Source: an uncultured Verrucomicrobiota bacterium
Lineage (GTDB): Bacteria > Verrucomicrobiota > Verrucomicrobiia > Limisphaerales > UBA9464
Direction of reading: 5' to 3'
NCBI GenBank assembly: GCA_903907925.1
Contig: CAIVQB010000077.1
Location: forward strand, 62,001 to 126,000
DNA: 64,000 nt
Made by a program: the position numbers and the translations under genes. Under the pieces are notes generated by a model. It was not told the DNA's origin. It did not search any database and was given only the letters and a program-made list of their open reading frames with translations. This document shows, one piece after another, positions 37,115 to 46,714 of this stretch; the first letter of the stretch is position 1, and every line of letters begins with the position of its first letter.

Positions 37115-38077
37115 ATGAAAAATCTGCTCAGTCTCGAAACTCTGGCTGCTTCCGACATGCGATCCATCCTGGACCGCGTGGCGGGGTTCAAATCCGCCCG
37201 GACCACCCACGCCCGCCCGCTGACGGGCCAGACTTGGGCTCTGATTTTCAGCAAATCGTCGACGCGCACCCGGGTCAGTTTCGAGGTCGGGCTCCGCGAA
37301 CTCGGCGCCGAAGTGCTCTTCCTCAACGCCAACGACATCCAGCTCGGACGCGGCGAACCCATCAAGGACACCGCCCGCGTCATGGGCCGGATGATCCACG
37401 GCGCGGTGATCCGGACCTTCGCCCAGAAGGATGTCGCGGACTTCGCCCAATTCAGCGGCATTCCCACGATCAACGCCCTGACCGACGACGAACACCCATG
37501 CCAGATCCTGACCGATATCTTCACCTTCGAAGAAAAGACCGGACGCCGGATCGAGGGTTCGGTGGTGACGTTCGTGGGCGACGCCGCCTGCAATGTTCCC
37601 GCCAGTTGGATCTTCGCCGCCGCCAAGCTCGGGTTTGAGCTGCGACTCGCCGCGCCGCGCGCCTATTGGCCCTCGCCGGAGATCCTCGCGCGCGCCGGTG
37701 CGGGTGCGACGGCGGATTGGACGAAACGCCCCGACAGCACGACGGAGCGGATGACCGCCGGGATCGGGACGATCGTCTTGATGACCGACCTGAAACTCGC
37801 CGCGAAACAGGCCGACCTGCTGTACACCGACGTCTGGGTCTCGATGGGCAAGGAGGCCGAAGCCGCCCAACGGATCGCGGAATTGACCGGCTATCAGATC
37901 AACGCCGGGTTGATCCAATGCGCCAAGCCCGGCGTGGCGGTGATGCACTGCCTGCCGGCATATCGCGGGAAGGAAATCGACGATGCCACCTTCGAAGCCC
38001 ACGCCGACCTGATCTTTACCCAGGCCGAGAACCGCCTCCACACCCAGAAGGCGATCGTGGATTGGATGGTTGCGTGA
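37115..38077 (+). CDS. argF: Ornithine carbamoyltransferase
   Basis: FSKSSTRTRVSFEVGL, HPCQILTDIFTFEE, VMHCLPAYRGKEIDDATFE. Confidence 0.95.
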   Translation: MKNLLSLETLAASDMRSILDRVAGFKSARTTHARPLTGQTWALIFSKSSTRTRVSFEVGLRELGAEVLFLNANDIQLGRGEPIKDTARVMGRMIHGAVIRTFAQKDVADFAQFSGIPTINALTDDEHPCQILTDIFTFEEKTGRRIEGSVVTFVGDAACNVPASWIFAAAKLGFELRLAAPRAYWPSPEILARAGAGATADWTKRPDSTTERMTAGIGTIVLMTDLKLAAKQADLLYTDVWVSMGKEAEAAQRIAELTGYQINAGLIQCAKPGVAVMHCLPAYRGKEIDDATFEAHADLIFTQAENRLHTQKAIVDWMVA

Positions 38078-38622
38078 AGCCACCGACCAATCGTCGCCGG
38101 CGCATCTTGCGGATCGGTGTCGCGCTCGTTCTGCTCACGTGCGTGTCGGTTGGGCTGGTTCACGCAATCCTCGGGAGTCGCGAAGCGCCAAATATCCAGG
38201 TTCGGTTCGAGAATATTGAACCGAACAACTTCGGTTTTGGAGGTGAGTTTGTCGTCCAAAACCTGGGAAAGAAGATTGTGGTACTGGGTTCGCTTCAAGC
38301 GACGGTTTCTTCCCGATCGGGTTCTATTTCAAATCTCAACGTGTACCGACTACCAGGGGTGAACGGCCAAATGGTTCCGACCATCGATCCCGGCGGCTCG
38401 AATGTATTTGTGGTAAATGGGCTCCAGAATCCGAGCCAGTGGACTGCGGAGGTTAAATATTTTGAGAATTCGTGGGTGTCGGAAAAGACGGAAGAACTTG
38501 TTGTTTGGTCGGACGGAAGAATCGCGAGGTGGATTCCCTGGCGTCTGTTGACTTGGGTCCGAGGAATGAAACCCCACCATTTCTCCATCGAGCCTCAGGA
38601 AATCCCACCGCCCCACCCCTGA
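38074..38622 (+). CDS. Hypothetical single-TM protein
   Basis: GTG start overlapping argF stop; N-terminal TM RILRIGVALVLLTCVSVGLVHAIL then beta-rich domain. Confidence 0.6.
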   Translation: MKPPTNRRRRILRIGVALVLLTCVSVGLVHAILGSREAPNIQVRFENIEPNNFGFGGEFVVQNLGKKIVVLGSLQATVSSRSGSISNLNVYRLPGVNGQMVPTIDPGGSNVFVVNGLQNPSQWTAEVKYFENSWVSEKTEELVVWSDGRIARWIPWRLLTWVRGMKPHHFSIEPQEIPPPHP

Positions 38623-38667
38623 CATCCCCCTCGACGCTCGCCGGTAGCCCGCTAAACTCCCCACCGC

Positions 38668-39927
38668 ATGTCAACCGCTGTGCCCCTCGCAACCCCGGCC
38701 ACCGACGACTCCAGTCCGAAGCCGAAGAAGATCAATCTCCGGACGCCCGACGTCATGGAGGCGGTCCAGGCGCAGGTGGTGCTGCATTACCGCAGTGAAC
38801 TGGTGGAGCGCATACGGGCCAACGGCGGCGTCCTCAGCGCCAGCGGTCTCACCATCAAACTGGCCAAGGAATTCGGTTTTTGTTACGGCGTCGAACGGGC
38901 CATCGACCTGGCCTACGCCGCCCGCAAGGTTTTCCCGGCGCCCAAACGCATCTTCCTGCTCGGCGAAATCATCCATAACCCGGAGGTCAACGACCAGATC
39001 CGCGGCATGGGCATCGTCAGTCTCAAGCCCAAGCCCACCACCGACGACATCGCCCACATCACCGCCGACGACGTGGTAATCATCCCCGCCTTCGGCACCG
39101 AGGTGGCAACCCGCCGGAAGCTGGAATCCAAGGGCTGCCAGTTGGTGGACACCACCTGCGGCGACGTGATGAGCGTGTGGAAACGCGTCCGGCAGTACTC
39201 CAAGGAAAACGTCACCAGCATCATCCACGGCAAGGCCAAGCACGAGGAAACCAAGGCCACCACCAGCCAGGCCACCGCCTACGGATCGGGACATTATCTC
39301 GTCGTCTACAACCTCGAGGAGACCGATTACGTCTGCGACTACATCCTGAACGGCGGGAACAAGGACGACTTCCTCACCCGCTTCAAGGGCGCCTATTCCC
39401 AGGGATTCGATCCCGATCTCCATTTGAACGCCGTGGGTGTCGCCAACCAGACGACGATGCTGCGTGGCGAAACCGAGGAGGTGCAGCGCCGGTTCAAGGC
39501 GGCGATGGAAAAGAAGAACGGGCCGGTCAAACTGCCCGATCATTTCCGCTTCTTCGACACCATCTGCGGTGCCACCCAGGAGCGTCAGGACGCGTTGGAA
39601 AAGATGCTGCGCGAGCCGATGGACCTGTTGCTGGTGGTCGGCGGATACAATTCCTCCAACACCTCACATCTGGCGGAAATGGGCGAAAAAGTCCTGCCCA
39701 CCTTCTTCATCAAGAACGCGGCCAAGATGGAATCGGCCGGCATGATCCGTCATTGGAACCAGCACGTGTCTCAGGAGGAGGAGACGCTGAACTGGCTGAC
39801 CGCCGACCGCCCCCTGACGGTGGGCATCACGGCCGGCGCCTCGTGCCCGAACAATCTCATCGAAGACACGATCAAGCGCCTCTTTGAGCTGCGCGGCCTC
39901 AGCGTTCAGGATGTCCTGAAGCAATAG
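38668..39927 (+). CDS. ispH: 4-hydroxy-3-methylbut-2-enyl diphosphate reductase (long form)
   Basis: FGFCYGVERAIDLAY, LGEIIHNPEVND, DTTCGDVMSVWKRV, VGGYNSSNTSHLAE, GASCPNNLIEDTI. Confidence 0.94.
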   Translation: MSTAVPLATPATDDSSPKPKKINLRTPDVMEAVQAQVVLHYRSELVERIRANGGVLSASGLTIKLAKEFGFCYGVERAIDLAYAARKVFPAPKRIFLLGEIIHNPEVNDQIRGMGIVSLKPKPTTDDIAHITADDVVIIPAFGTEVATRRKLESKGCQLVDTTCGDVMSVWKRVRQYSKENVTSIIHGKAKHEETKATTSQATAYGSGHYLVVYNLEETDYVCDYILNGGNKDDFLTRFKGAYSQGFDPDLHLNAVGVANQTTMLRGETEEVQRRFKAAMEKKNGPVKLPDHFRFFDTICGATQERQDALEKMLREPMDLLLVVGGYNSSNTSHLAEMGEKVLPTFFIKNAAKMESAGMIRHWNQHVSQEEETLNWLTADRPLTVGITAGASCPNNLIEDTIKRLFELRGLSVQDVLKQ

Positions 39928-40000
39928 GCATTGATCCGGCAATCGTGCTGGTGTTCGCTGGGCGCACCGCCCCATCTCCTGCACCCAACCCCGCACCTCC

Positions 40001-41257
40001 ATGTCTCATCCCACACCATTGGGTCTGAAAAAATCGTTCGGCTACGGCGACCGTCTCGGCCTGGCCACGCCGGGGCATCTGGCCGCCGCCCGGAAGTTCC
40101 CTGATTTCGCACCCATTCTCGCCCAGCAATCGATCCGGGAAATGACCCGGACCCGCCGCACGGCGAAGGAAGTCATGGCCGCCGCCAAGCGTGGCGTGGA
40201 ATCGACTGGCTACGCAGGAATCTGGGGGGCGGATGGCGATCACTTGAAAACGCCGGAGGACGTCCGGGTGGTTTCCGATGCCGGATTCCGTTTCTTTACC
40301 ATCGATCCCAGCGCGTTCGTCAACAATGACGCCGATCATCTGGACGCCGCCGCGCTGGAAGCGGGAGTCGCTGGGTTGGAAGCCGATGGGACCCTCGCTG
40401 GTTTCGACTGGCGCGGCGCGTATCTCGACCGTTCGTTCGACATCGGCACCGACGCGCCGCTGCGGTTCGATCGTGAGTCGTTGTTCCGCGCCCTCGTCAA
40501 ATACGGCCGTGCGACCGCTCATTGCCAGGTGATGGGCCGGGCCATTTCCGGGGTCAGTGCCGACCGCGGATTCGACATCGAGGTCTCGGTGGATGAAACT
40601 GATTCACCGACGAGCCCGCTGGAACATCTGTTCTTCGCGCTGGAATTGAAACGCCGTGAGGTTCCGAACGTGGTGAGCCTGGCGCCGCGATTCATTGGGG
40701 AGTTCGAGAAGGGCATCGACTACAAGGGCGACCTGAAGGCGTTCGAGGCGCAGTTGCGGTTGCACGCCGCCATCGCCCGCAGCACCGGTCCGTACAAGAT
40801 CAGCGTCCACAGCGGTTCCGACAAATTCACCGCGTACCCAGTGGTGGGCCGCGTTTGTGGCAATCTCCTTCACGTGAAGACGGCGGGAACCAGCTACTTG
40901 GAGGCGCTTCGGGTGATTGCCCGGATTCGTCCCGGATTGTTCGCCGAGATCGCCGAATACTCCCGGGGCCGTTTCGAGACCGACCGCGCCAGTTACCACA
41001 TCAGCACCACGGCGGCGCAGGTGGCCGCGCTGCCGGCCTTCTCCGGACCCGCGGACGAAGCGGTCTACCTGGACGAGATTCCCGGGCGGCAATTGCTGCA
41101 CGTCACCTTCGGCAGCGTTCTGACGGTCGGAGTCGATGCCAAGGGACGGCCGTTCAAGGACGGAATTCTCGAAGTCCTCCAGGAACGGCCCGATCTACAC
41201 CTTGAATTCCTCGAACGCCATTTCGTGAAGCACCTCTCCCTGCTGAACGCGGGTTGA
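40001..41257 (+). CDS. uxaE: Tagaturonate epimerase family protein
   Basis: SFGYGDRLGLATPGHL, GADGDHLKTPEDV..GFRFFTIDPSAFV, YKISVHSGSDKFTAYPVVGR. Confidence 0.8.
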   Translation: MSHPTPLGLKKSFGYGDRLGLATPGHLAAARKFPDFAPILAQQSIREMTRTRRTAKEVMAAAKRGVESTGYAGIWGADGDHLKTPEDVRVVSDAGFRFFTIDPSAFVNNDADHLDAAALEAGVAGLEADGTLAGFDWRGAYLDRSFDIGTDAPLRFDRESLFRALVKYGRATAHCQVMGRAISGVSADRGFDIEVSVDETDSPTSPLEHLFFALELKRREVPNVVSLAPRFIGEFEKGIDYKGDLKAFEAQLRLHAAIARSTGPYKISVHSGSDKFTAYPVVGRVCGNLLHVKTAGTSYLEALRVIARIRPGLFAEIAEYSRGRFETDRASYHISTTAAQVAALPAFSGPADEAVYLDEIPGRQLLHVTFGSVLTVGVDAKGRPFKDGILEVLQERPDLHLEFLERHFVKHLSLLNAG

Positions 41258-41264
41258 GTTCCCT

Positions 41265-41550
41265 TCCGTGAGAATGGGTGGAATCGGTGTCTGGATTCGT
41301 TTCGATCCCTGGACGATCCGAGTGAACGTGGCTCCCCGAATCGCGTGAACGCGGAACTCCCCCGGTAGGGCGAACCTCCCGGTGAGCTCGGTGGACGGAC
41401 GGATTCAATAACGCACCGCTGCGTCCCACATCCTACCACGTTCCGGCTTGGCAGGAGCCGCGCCCTACCGATGGACCGCGTCCCTCTTAAACTCTGCAAC
41501 TCTTAAACCTTTCAACCGACTCGCTTCCTTCCGTGAAAATCCGTGCCCTC
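41265..41550 (+). repeat. Composite intergenic repeat, copy 3 (modules A-B-C)
   Basis: GAATCGCGTGAACGCGGAACTCCCCCGGTAGGGCGAACCTCCCGGTGAGCTCGGTGGACGGACGGATT; TTAAACTC TGCAACTC TTAAACCT TTCAACCG. Confidence 0.85.
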
Positions 41551-41644
41551 CACGTCGCCCCGGGAGCGCGAATTTCACCCATCCAATCGTCACCGCCACG
41601 ACGCTTGTCGGCCGGCCCGTCGTCTGCCATGGTTCCCGGCTTCG

Positions 41645-43543
41645 ATGCTGACGATTTCCAACATTGCCAAGGCCTACGCCGGCCGGACCCTGTTCGAGGA
41701 CCTGACCCTGCAGGTCAATGCCGGCGACCGGCTCGGTCTGGTGGGTCCCAACGGCGCCGGTAAATCCACCCTGTTCAAGATCATCTTGCGCGAGGAGGAA
41801 GCCGATGACGGCCAGATCTCCTTCCAGCGCGGATTCACCGTCGGGTTCCTGCCCCAGGAAAGCGCACCGGTGGGCGAGGAAACCGTCCTCGAAGTGGCCA
41901 CCGGGCAGATGCATCACGAGGATGGCCGTGGCGGAATGGGTGACTCCAGCGACACGCCGAAGGCCAAGCGCATCCTCAAAGGGCTGGCCTTCCGCGAATC
42001 CGACTTCGACCGACCCGCCCGGGAACTCTCCGGCGGCTGGGTGATGCGCGCGCATCTGGCGCGGTTGCTGGTGCAGGAGCCCGACCTCCTGATGCTCGAC
42101 GAACCGACCAACCATCTCGACCTGGAAACGCTGCTGTGGTTTCAGGAGTATCTGCAGGAGTATTCCGGCGGGATCATGCTAATTTCCCACGACCGCGAAT
42201 TCCTCAACCAGCTCGTGACCGGCATCGTCGAGATCCGGAACCAGCGGCTGTGGAACTACACCGGAAACTACGACAACTTCCTCGCCCAGCGCGCCGCCCT
42301 GCAGCAGCAGCAGTCGGCCGCGTACAAGAACCAGCAGAAGGAAATCGCCCGGCTGCAGGAATTCGCCGACCGCTTCCGCGCCAAGGCCAGCAAGGCATCG
42401 CAGGCCCAGTCCAAGCTCAAGCAGATCGAGCGCATGGAGAAGATTGACGCGCCCGAAGCTGAGGCTGCGACGGTCAATTTCAGTTTCCCGCAACCCGAAT
42501 CCAGCGGTCAGCGGGCCATCACCCTGCGCTCGGTGGAGTTCTCCTACGGGACGCATCGCGTTTACGAAAACCTCGATTATCAGGCCGAGCGTGGCGATCG
42601 AACGGTCCTCGTCGGCCCCAACGGCGCCGGCAAATCGACGTTGCTCAAGCTGCTCGCAGGTGTCCTGCAACCACAGGCGGGCGAGCGCGATCTCGGTCTG
42701 CGCACCAAGGTCGGTTACTTCGCCCAGTACCGCGGCGAAATGCTGAAATCGGGTCGGACCGTCCTCGAAGAGGCGTTCGACACCCCGCGGTTGATGAAGG
42801 AAACCGATGTTCGTTCGCTCCTCGGCTGCTTCCTGTTCCGCGGCGATGACGTGTTCAAGAAGGTGGATGTCCTCAGCGGTGGTGAAAAAAGCCGGCTGGC
42901 GCTGGTCAAGATTCTCCTCGATCCACCGAACCTGCTGCTGATGGACGAGCCGACCACTCACCTCGACATGTCGAGCATCGACGCGTTGGTGGGTGCGCTC
43001 AAGAGCTACACAGGCACTCTCGTTTTCATCAGCCATGATGTGTACTTCATCCGGGCCCTCGCGACCCGCGTGGTACATGTCCATGCGGGCCGCCTGATCG
43101 CCTATTCCGGCGGCTACGATTACTTCCTGGAGAAGACCAAATCCTCCTCTGCGCGAGCCGCGCTCACCGCAGCCCTGACCAACAGCAGCCCGGTTCAATT
43201 GCCCAAAGTGGTCAAACCGGCCCCCGCTCCGGTGGCCCCGGTGGTCAACGGAAACACCAAGGAACGCCGTCAGGAAGCCGCCGAGGCCCGCCGCCAGATC
43301 GCGGATTTGCGCCGGCGCGTCGGAACGCTCGAGCGCGAGATCGCCACATTGGAAGCGCGCCAGGTCAACCTGACCACCGAAATGGAAAAGCCCGAGACCT
43401 ACGCCAAGGGGGGTGCCGTGATGCAGTTGAACCGCGAGTTGATGGCGGTCCAGGATGAGCTGTCCACGAAGACGGCCGAGTGGGAATCCGCCGCGTCGAA
43501 GATTTCCGTTCTGGAAGAGACTGCGAACGGAGTGCCCGCCTGA
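41645..43543 (+). CDS. ABC-F family ATP-binding protein (Uup/EttA-like)
   Basis: Two ATPase domains: GPNGAGKST x2, LSGGWVMRAHLARLLVQEPDLLMLDEPTNHLD and LSGGEKSRLALVKILLDPPNLLLMDEPTTHLD; C-terminal coiled coil. Confidence 0.95.
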   Translation: MLTISNIAKAYAGRTLFEDLTLQVNAGDRLGLVGPNGAGKSTLFKIILREEEADDGQISFQRGFTVGFLPQESAPVGEETVLEVATGQMHHEDGRGGMGDSSDTPKAKRILKGLAFRESDFDRPARELSGGWVMRAHLARLLVQEPDLLMLDEPTNHLDLETLLWFQEYLQEYSGGIMLISHDREFLNQLVTGIVEIRNQRLWNYTGNYDNFLAQRAALQQQQSAAYKNQQKEIARLQEFADRFRAKASKASQAQSKLKQIERMEKIDAPEAEAATVNFSFPQPESSGQRAITLRSVEFSYGTHRVYENLDYQAERGDRTVLVGPNGAGKSTLLKLLAGVLQPQAGERDLGLRTKVGYFAQYRGEMLKSGRTVLEEAFDTPRLMKETDVRSLLGCFLFRGDDVFKKVDVLSGGEKSRLALVKILLDPPNLLLMDEPTTHLDMSSIDALVGALKSYTGTLVFISHDVYFIRALATRVVHVHAGRLIAYSGGYDYFLEKTKSSSARAALTAALTNSSPVQLPKVVKPAPAPVAPVVNGNTKERRQEAAEARRQIADLRRRVGTLEREIATLEARQVNLTTEMEKPETYAKGGAVMQLNRELMAVQDELSTKTAEWESAASKISVLEETANGVPA

Positions 43544-43625
43544 ACCGGGCCGATTGAATTGAGTGCAGTCAGAAAAACTGGATCAGATTCCGTGAAAATC
43601 AGTGGAATCCGTGTCGTCCCTCTCC

Positions 43626-44366
43626 TCAGTTCGCCAGAGCACGACTGTTGCGGAATTTGTCAGTCACCGCCCAGAGGTTCAGCGGATACAGAACGCCGCG
43701 GTATTTGAGATACTCGGCGTGACCATCGGCAAAGGTGTAGTTGGAACCCCCGTCCTTGGCCAGGGGGCCGCTGCTCATGTGGCGGTTGCGAATGATCTCG
43801 GTGACGTCGTTCCCACCGTTCTCGAGGAAATCCATGTAGAAATTGCCCGAGTTGGTTTTCACCTCGCCCATAATGATGGTCTGTGACGGTGAGGAGATCG
43901 CACTTTCAGGGACATACTTCCCGACCATTTGATCGACCGAGGTGTAGCCGAAGGCCTCGTTGAAGTAGTCATTCCAACCATTGATGATGTAGCTGATCGC
44001 CGCCACGTCGGGATTCTTCTCGGCGGCCGCGATCTGGGCGGTCGTCAACCGGCGCCGGTCCTCGGTGCACTGGAGGACGGACAGGGTTCGATAACCCGGA
44101 CGCAGTTGGGTCGGCCAGCGCCGGTCATCGCGACGCTCCGGGAATCGTCCCCGATTCTCATCGGTGTAGAAAACGTGTGCGAGCCCGAGTTGATGAAGCT
44201 GGTTGAGGCATTGGGTCGCCTTGGCCCGCATCTTGGCGCGGCCCAGGGCCGGCAAAAGCATCCCGGCGAGAATGGCGATGATGGCGATGACCACCAGCAA
44301 TTCGATGAGCGTGAACGCGCGCCGACCGGGTCGGAGAGGTGCCGAAGGGAAAAGGATCCAGGCCAT
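43626..44366 (-). CDS. Prepilin-type N-terminal cleavage/methylation domain protein
   Basis: [35 protein letters not shown]-terminal [15 protein letters not shown]. Confidence 0.92.
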   Translation of the reverse strand: MAWILFPSAPLRPGRRAFTLIELLVVIAIIAILAGMLLPALGRAKMRAKATQCLNQLHQLGLAHVFYTDENRGRFPERRDDRRWPTQLRPGYRTLSVLQCTEDRRRLTTAQIAAAEKNPDVAAISYIINGWNDYFNEAFGYTSVDQMVGKYVPESAISSPSQTIIMGEVKTNSGNFYMDFLENGGNDVTEIIRNRHMSSGPLAKDGGSNYTFADGHAEYLKYRGVLYPLNLWAVTDKFRNSRALAN

Positions 44367-44530
44367 GGCGGAAAATGCGTCGGGGGTTCACTCGCGGTGG
44401 TAGCAGCCCGAACCACCGCCGGAAAGAAGATTGGAGGTGTTCTTGAAAACCCCGGGCTCACCCGCGGGCTCGCGTCCCGACGCCCAAAGGTCCAACGGCT
44501 CGCGCAAGTCGTGGTTGCTGCGTTTTCCAA

Positions 44531-44640
44531 GGGCCGAAGGCCAGCCCTGTGACGATCACTCCATTTCTCAAGGGCCAAAGGCCCACCCCATACCAGCCTT
44601 GGGCATCGCCCAAGGATCTGAGTTCGAACCTCCCCAAGCT
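44531..44640. repeat. Hairpin-rich intergenic element
   Basis: GGCCGAAGGCC, GGGCCAAAGGCCC and CCTTGGGC-ATC-GCCCAAGG in tandem within 110 bp. Confidence 0.6.
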
Positions 44641-44783
44641 CTGAAGGAGCGTTCCATTCCCACCGGAAACCCGACGGGAACTTGAACGATTGTTTCGATA
44701 GTGAGGACCCGGCGTTTTGATGGGTGACCCGTTTTCCCGGGTTCAGCGACGGGACAGGCTTTTAGGCCTTGAAAAAAGGTCTG

Positions 44784-45047
44784 TCAGTATTGCATGTCGG
44801 CCCATACGCAGAACGCCATGACGACTGCGAAGTAACCACAAAAGGAACTGAATCGGAATGAGCGGAGCACAATGCTCGCAACGAGGCGCACGGTCACCAG
44901 GAGAACCAAGGCGAGCTTGAATTGAGATGCGATCTCACCGCCAGGACACAGGCATGGCAACGTGAGCAAGCCATTGACGGCCACGAACAGCAAAACGAGG
45001 AAAACCTCCCTCGGCACGCTTCTACTATTGGCAATCGAACGCTTCAT
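44784..45047 (-). CDS. Hypothetical small membrane protein
   Basis: MKRSIANSRSVPREVFLVLLFVAVNGLLTLPCL...FCGYFAVVMAFCVWADMQY, three hydrophobic segments. Confidence 0.5.
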   Translation of the reverse strand: MKRSIANSRSVPREVFLVLLFVAVNGLLTLPCLCPGGEIASQFKLALVLLVTVRLVASIVLRSFRFSSFCGYFAVVMAFCVWADMQY

Positions 45048-45207
45048 CTCACGTCGTGGTTGAACTCTCCTTTCGACCCCCAGCTTAGCGACAGGCGGAG
45101 CGGGCGCGGCACCTGCCGGTGGGCGGAAAGGTGGCGGTGGTCTGCCGCAGCTGGCGTGACCGCGGAACCTGTTCGCTGCAGCGCTTGGTTCGCCGTTGCG
45201 GTCATTG

Positions 45208-45651
45208 TCATTTGAGCTTCGCCAGTCTGAGGCGTCGTGCCTGTTGATTCTTGCGTCGTTGCGCCAGACGCCTCCGCTCCTCAATTTGGCGTTCCTCGTC
45301 TTGGTGAGCTTTGGAGCGGGCGTGCTCCGCGCGGAATTGCCGGGCGGTGAGTGTTTCTTGGTTGCGTTGGAGGAACGCTCGCGCCTCCTGCAGCGTGTCG
45401 GGAAACTGCCCGAGCTCGCCGGACTGAGTGCCGGAGAAACGAATGCCAGCCTGATACAGCATCTCGACCTTGCGCCATTGTTTGGTCGCGCGGACGGAAG
45501 GTGCTCGAAAGGTGCGTCCCATGAGGTGCGTGGTTGAGCCACAGTCGGGGCACTTCGGACCGGCCTCCCACGTCGCAATGCTTCGCTTGAAACTCTTGCG
45601 GCAGTGAAAGCACGCGCACTGGATTAAGTAGCCGAGCTTCTTGGTTTTCAT
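45208..45651 (-). CDS. Hypothetical zinc-ribbon protein with basic C-terminus
   Basis: CACFHCRKSFKRSIATWEAGPKCPDCGSTTHLMGRTFRAP; Arg/Lys-rich coiled C-terminus. Confidence 0.75.
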   Translation of the reverse strand: MKTKKLGYLIQCACFHCRKSFKRSIATWEAGPKCPDCGSTTHLMGRTFRAPSVRATKQWRKVEMLYQAGIRFSGTQSGELGQFPDTLQEARAFLQRNQETLTARQFRAEHARSKAHQDEERQIEERRRLAQRRKNQQARRLRLAKLK

Positions 45652-45731
45652 TCTCGGGATGCGCGAGCGACGGCTAACAGTTTAGTGAGCCGTCTCGAAT
45701 TGGACTACCTGCGGCAATCTTTAATCTGGCC

Positions 45732-46127
45732 TCAACCTCCCTTTGGCGGCTCCCAGAGTTCGATGCGGTTGCCTTCGCCGTCCTTGATCCACGCGAACTT
45801 TCCATATTCGGAGGCCTGAATCCCCTTCGGGTCGATCCAGACGCCTTCCTTCTTCAAGGCCGTGAGCACCCTCTTCAGGCTTGCGACGCGGTAGTTGATC
45901 ATGTGGCCCTGTTTCCCGCGGCCGAAATATTTGGTGTCGGCATCGAACGGACTCCACAAGGTCGAACCCTTCTCCTCCGGGTTTTCGGCATCGCGCCAAG
46001 GAAAGGCGGCACCGCCCCATGCCTCGACCGGCAGGCCGAGATGTTCCTGATACCAGACGCCCAGCTTGGATGGGTTTCTGGCCTTGAAGAAGATCCCGCC
46101 CAGCCCGGTGACGCGTGATTTTTTCAT
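45732..46127 (-). CDS. VOC (glyoxalase-like) family protein
   Basis: GLGGIFFKARNPSKLGVWYQEHLGLPVEAWGG...WIKDGEGNRIELWEPPKGG. Confidence 0.9.
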   Translation of the reverse strand: MKKSRVTGLGGIFFKARNPSKLGVWYQEHLGLPVEAWGGAAFPWRDAENPEEKGSTLWSPFDADTKYFGRGKQGHMINYRVASLKRVLTALKKEGVWIDPKGIQASEYGKFAWIKDGEGNRIELWEPPKGG

Positions 46128-46381
46128 GTGACTGAAGCAACCACAAGGCACCCGGAAAAACAAGTTTGTCGGGGAGGCACCCGGCGTGGATCTAAAGGCA
46201 GACAATCTCTGGACGGCGATCTTGTGGCCTCGGGAGGCACAGATTGTGGGGATCGGAATTCTTGATCGGCATGGTTTTATGCTGGGAGTGCCAGGGAGGA
46301 TCCGATGATTCGCTCCCTGCAGCCGAATTCTGGAGCGGGGCTGGGTGGAAGGATCCACGGCTTGCAAGCCGAAGTCCCGCT

Positions 46382-46421
46382 CCATAGCGCCGTCGCCGCT
46401 TCGCTTTGCCGGCGCACTCCA
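46382..46421 (-). repeat. Dispersed GC-rich repeat family D, copy 2
   Basis: Reverse complement TGGAGTGCGCCGGCAAAGCGAAGCGGCGACGGCGCTATGG aligns to copy 1. Confidence 0.55.
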
Positions 46422-46529
46422 TGACGACAAGCGTGCTCCAACACCTCGCGGCGGAGACAACGCCACCCGCGTGTCCAGGCGGACCGGACTTGACTTCCGG
46501 CCGGAGAACGGCCAACAGGTTGCCTCGAA

Positions 46530-46616
46530 ATGAAACGCGCGTTTATTGCCTCCGCCGCCCCAGCCCGTGCCGCCATGGCCGGGGCAGCCGCCGTTTCGCG
46601 TCTGCGTCGGGCCTAA
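46530..46616 (+). CDS. Ala-rich 28-aa leader-like ORF upstream of aminotransferase
   Basis: ATG..TAA encoding MKRAFIASAAPARAAMAGAAAVSRLRRA (12 Ala of 28); not in track because short. Confidence 0.3.
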   Translation: MKRAFIASAAPARAAMAGAAAVSRLRRA

Positions 46617-46714
46617 CTCTTCCAGGCATCACGCAGGCGAAGTCCGGGGTTTCCCCTTTCCCGGGCCTCCATCCTTTGTTGAGCTTTCCCAGCGACCCTT
46701 ATCCCCACGTTCCC

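Noticed and set aside
44784-45578. 264-aa minus-strand ORF as one protein
   Set aside because: The N-terminal half overlaps the zinc-ribbon gene in another frame; only the 45047-44784 membrane segment looks plausible.
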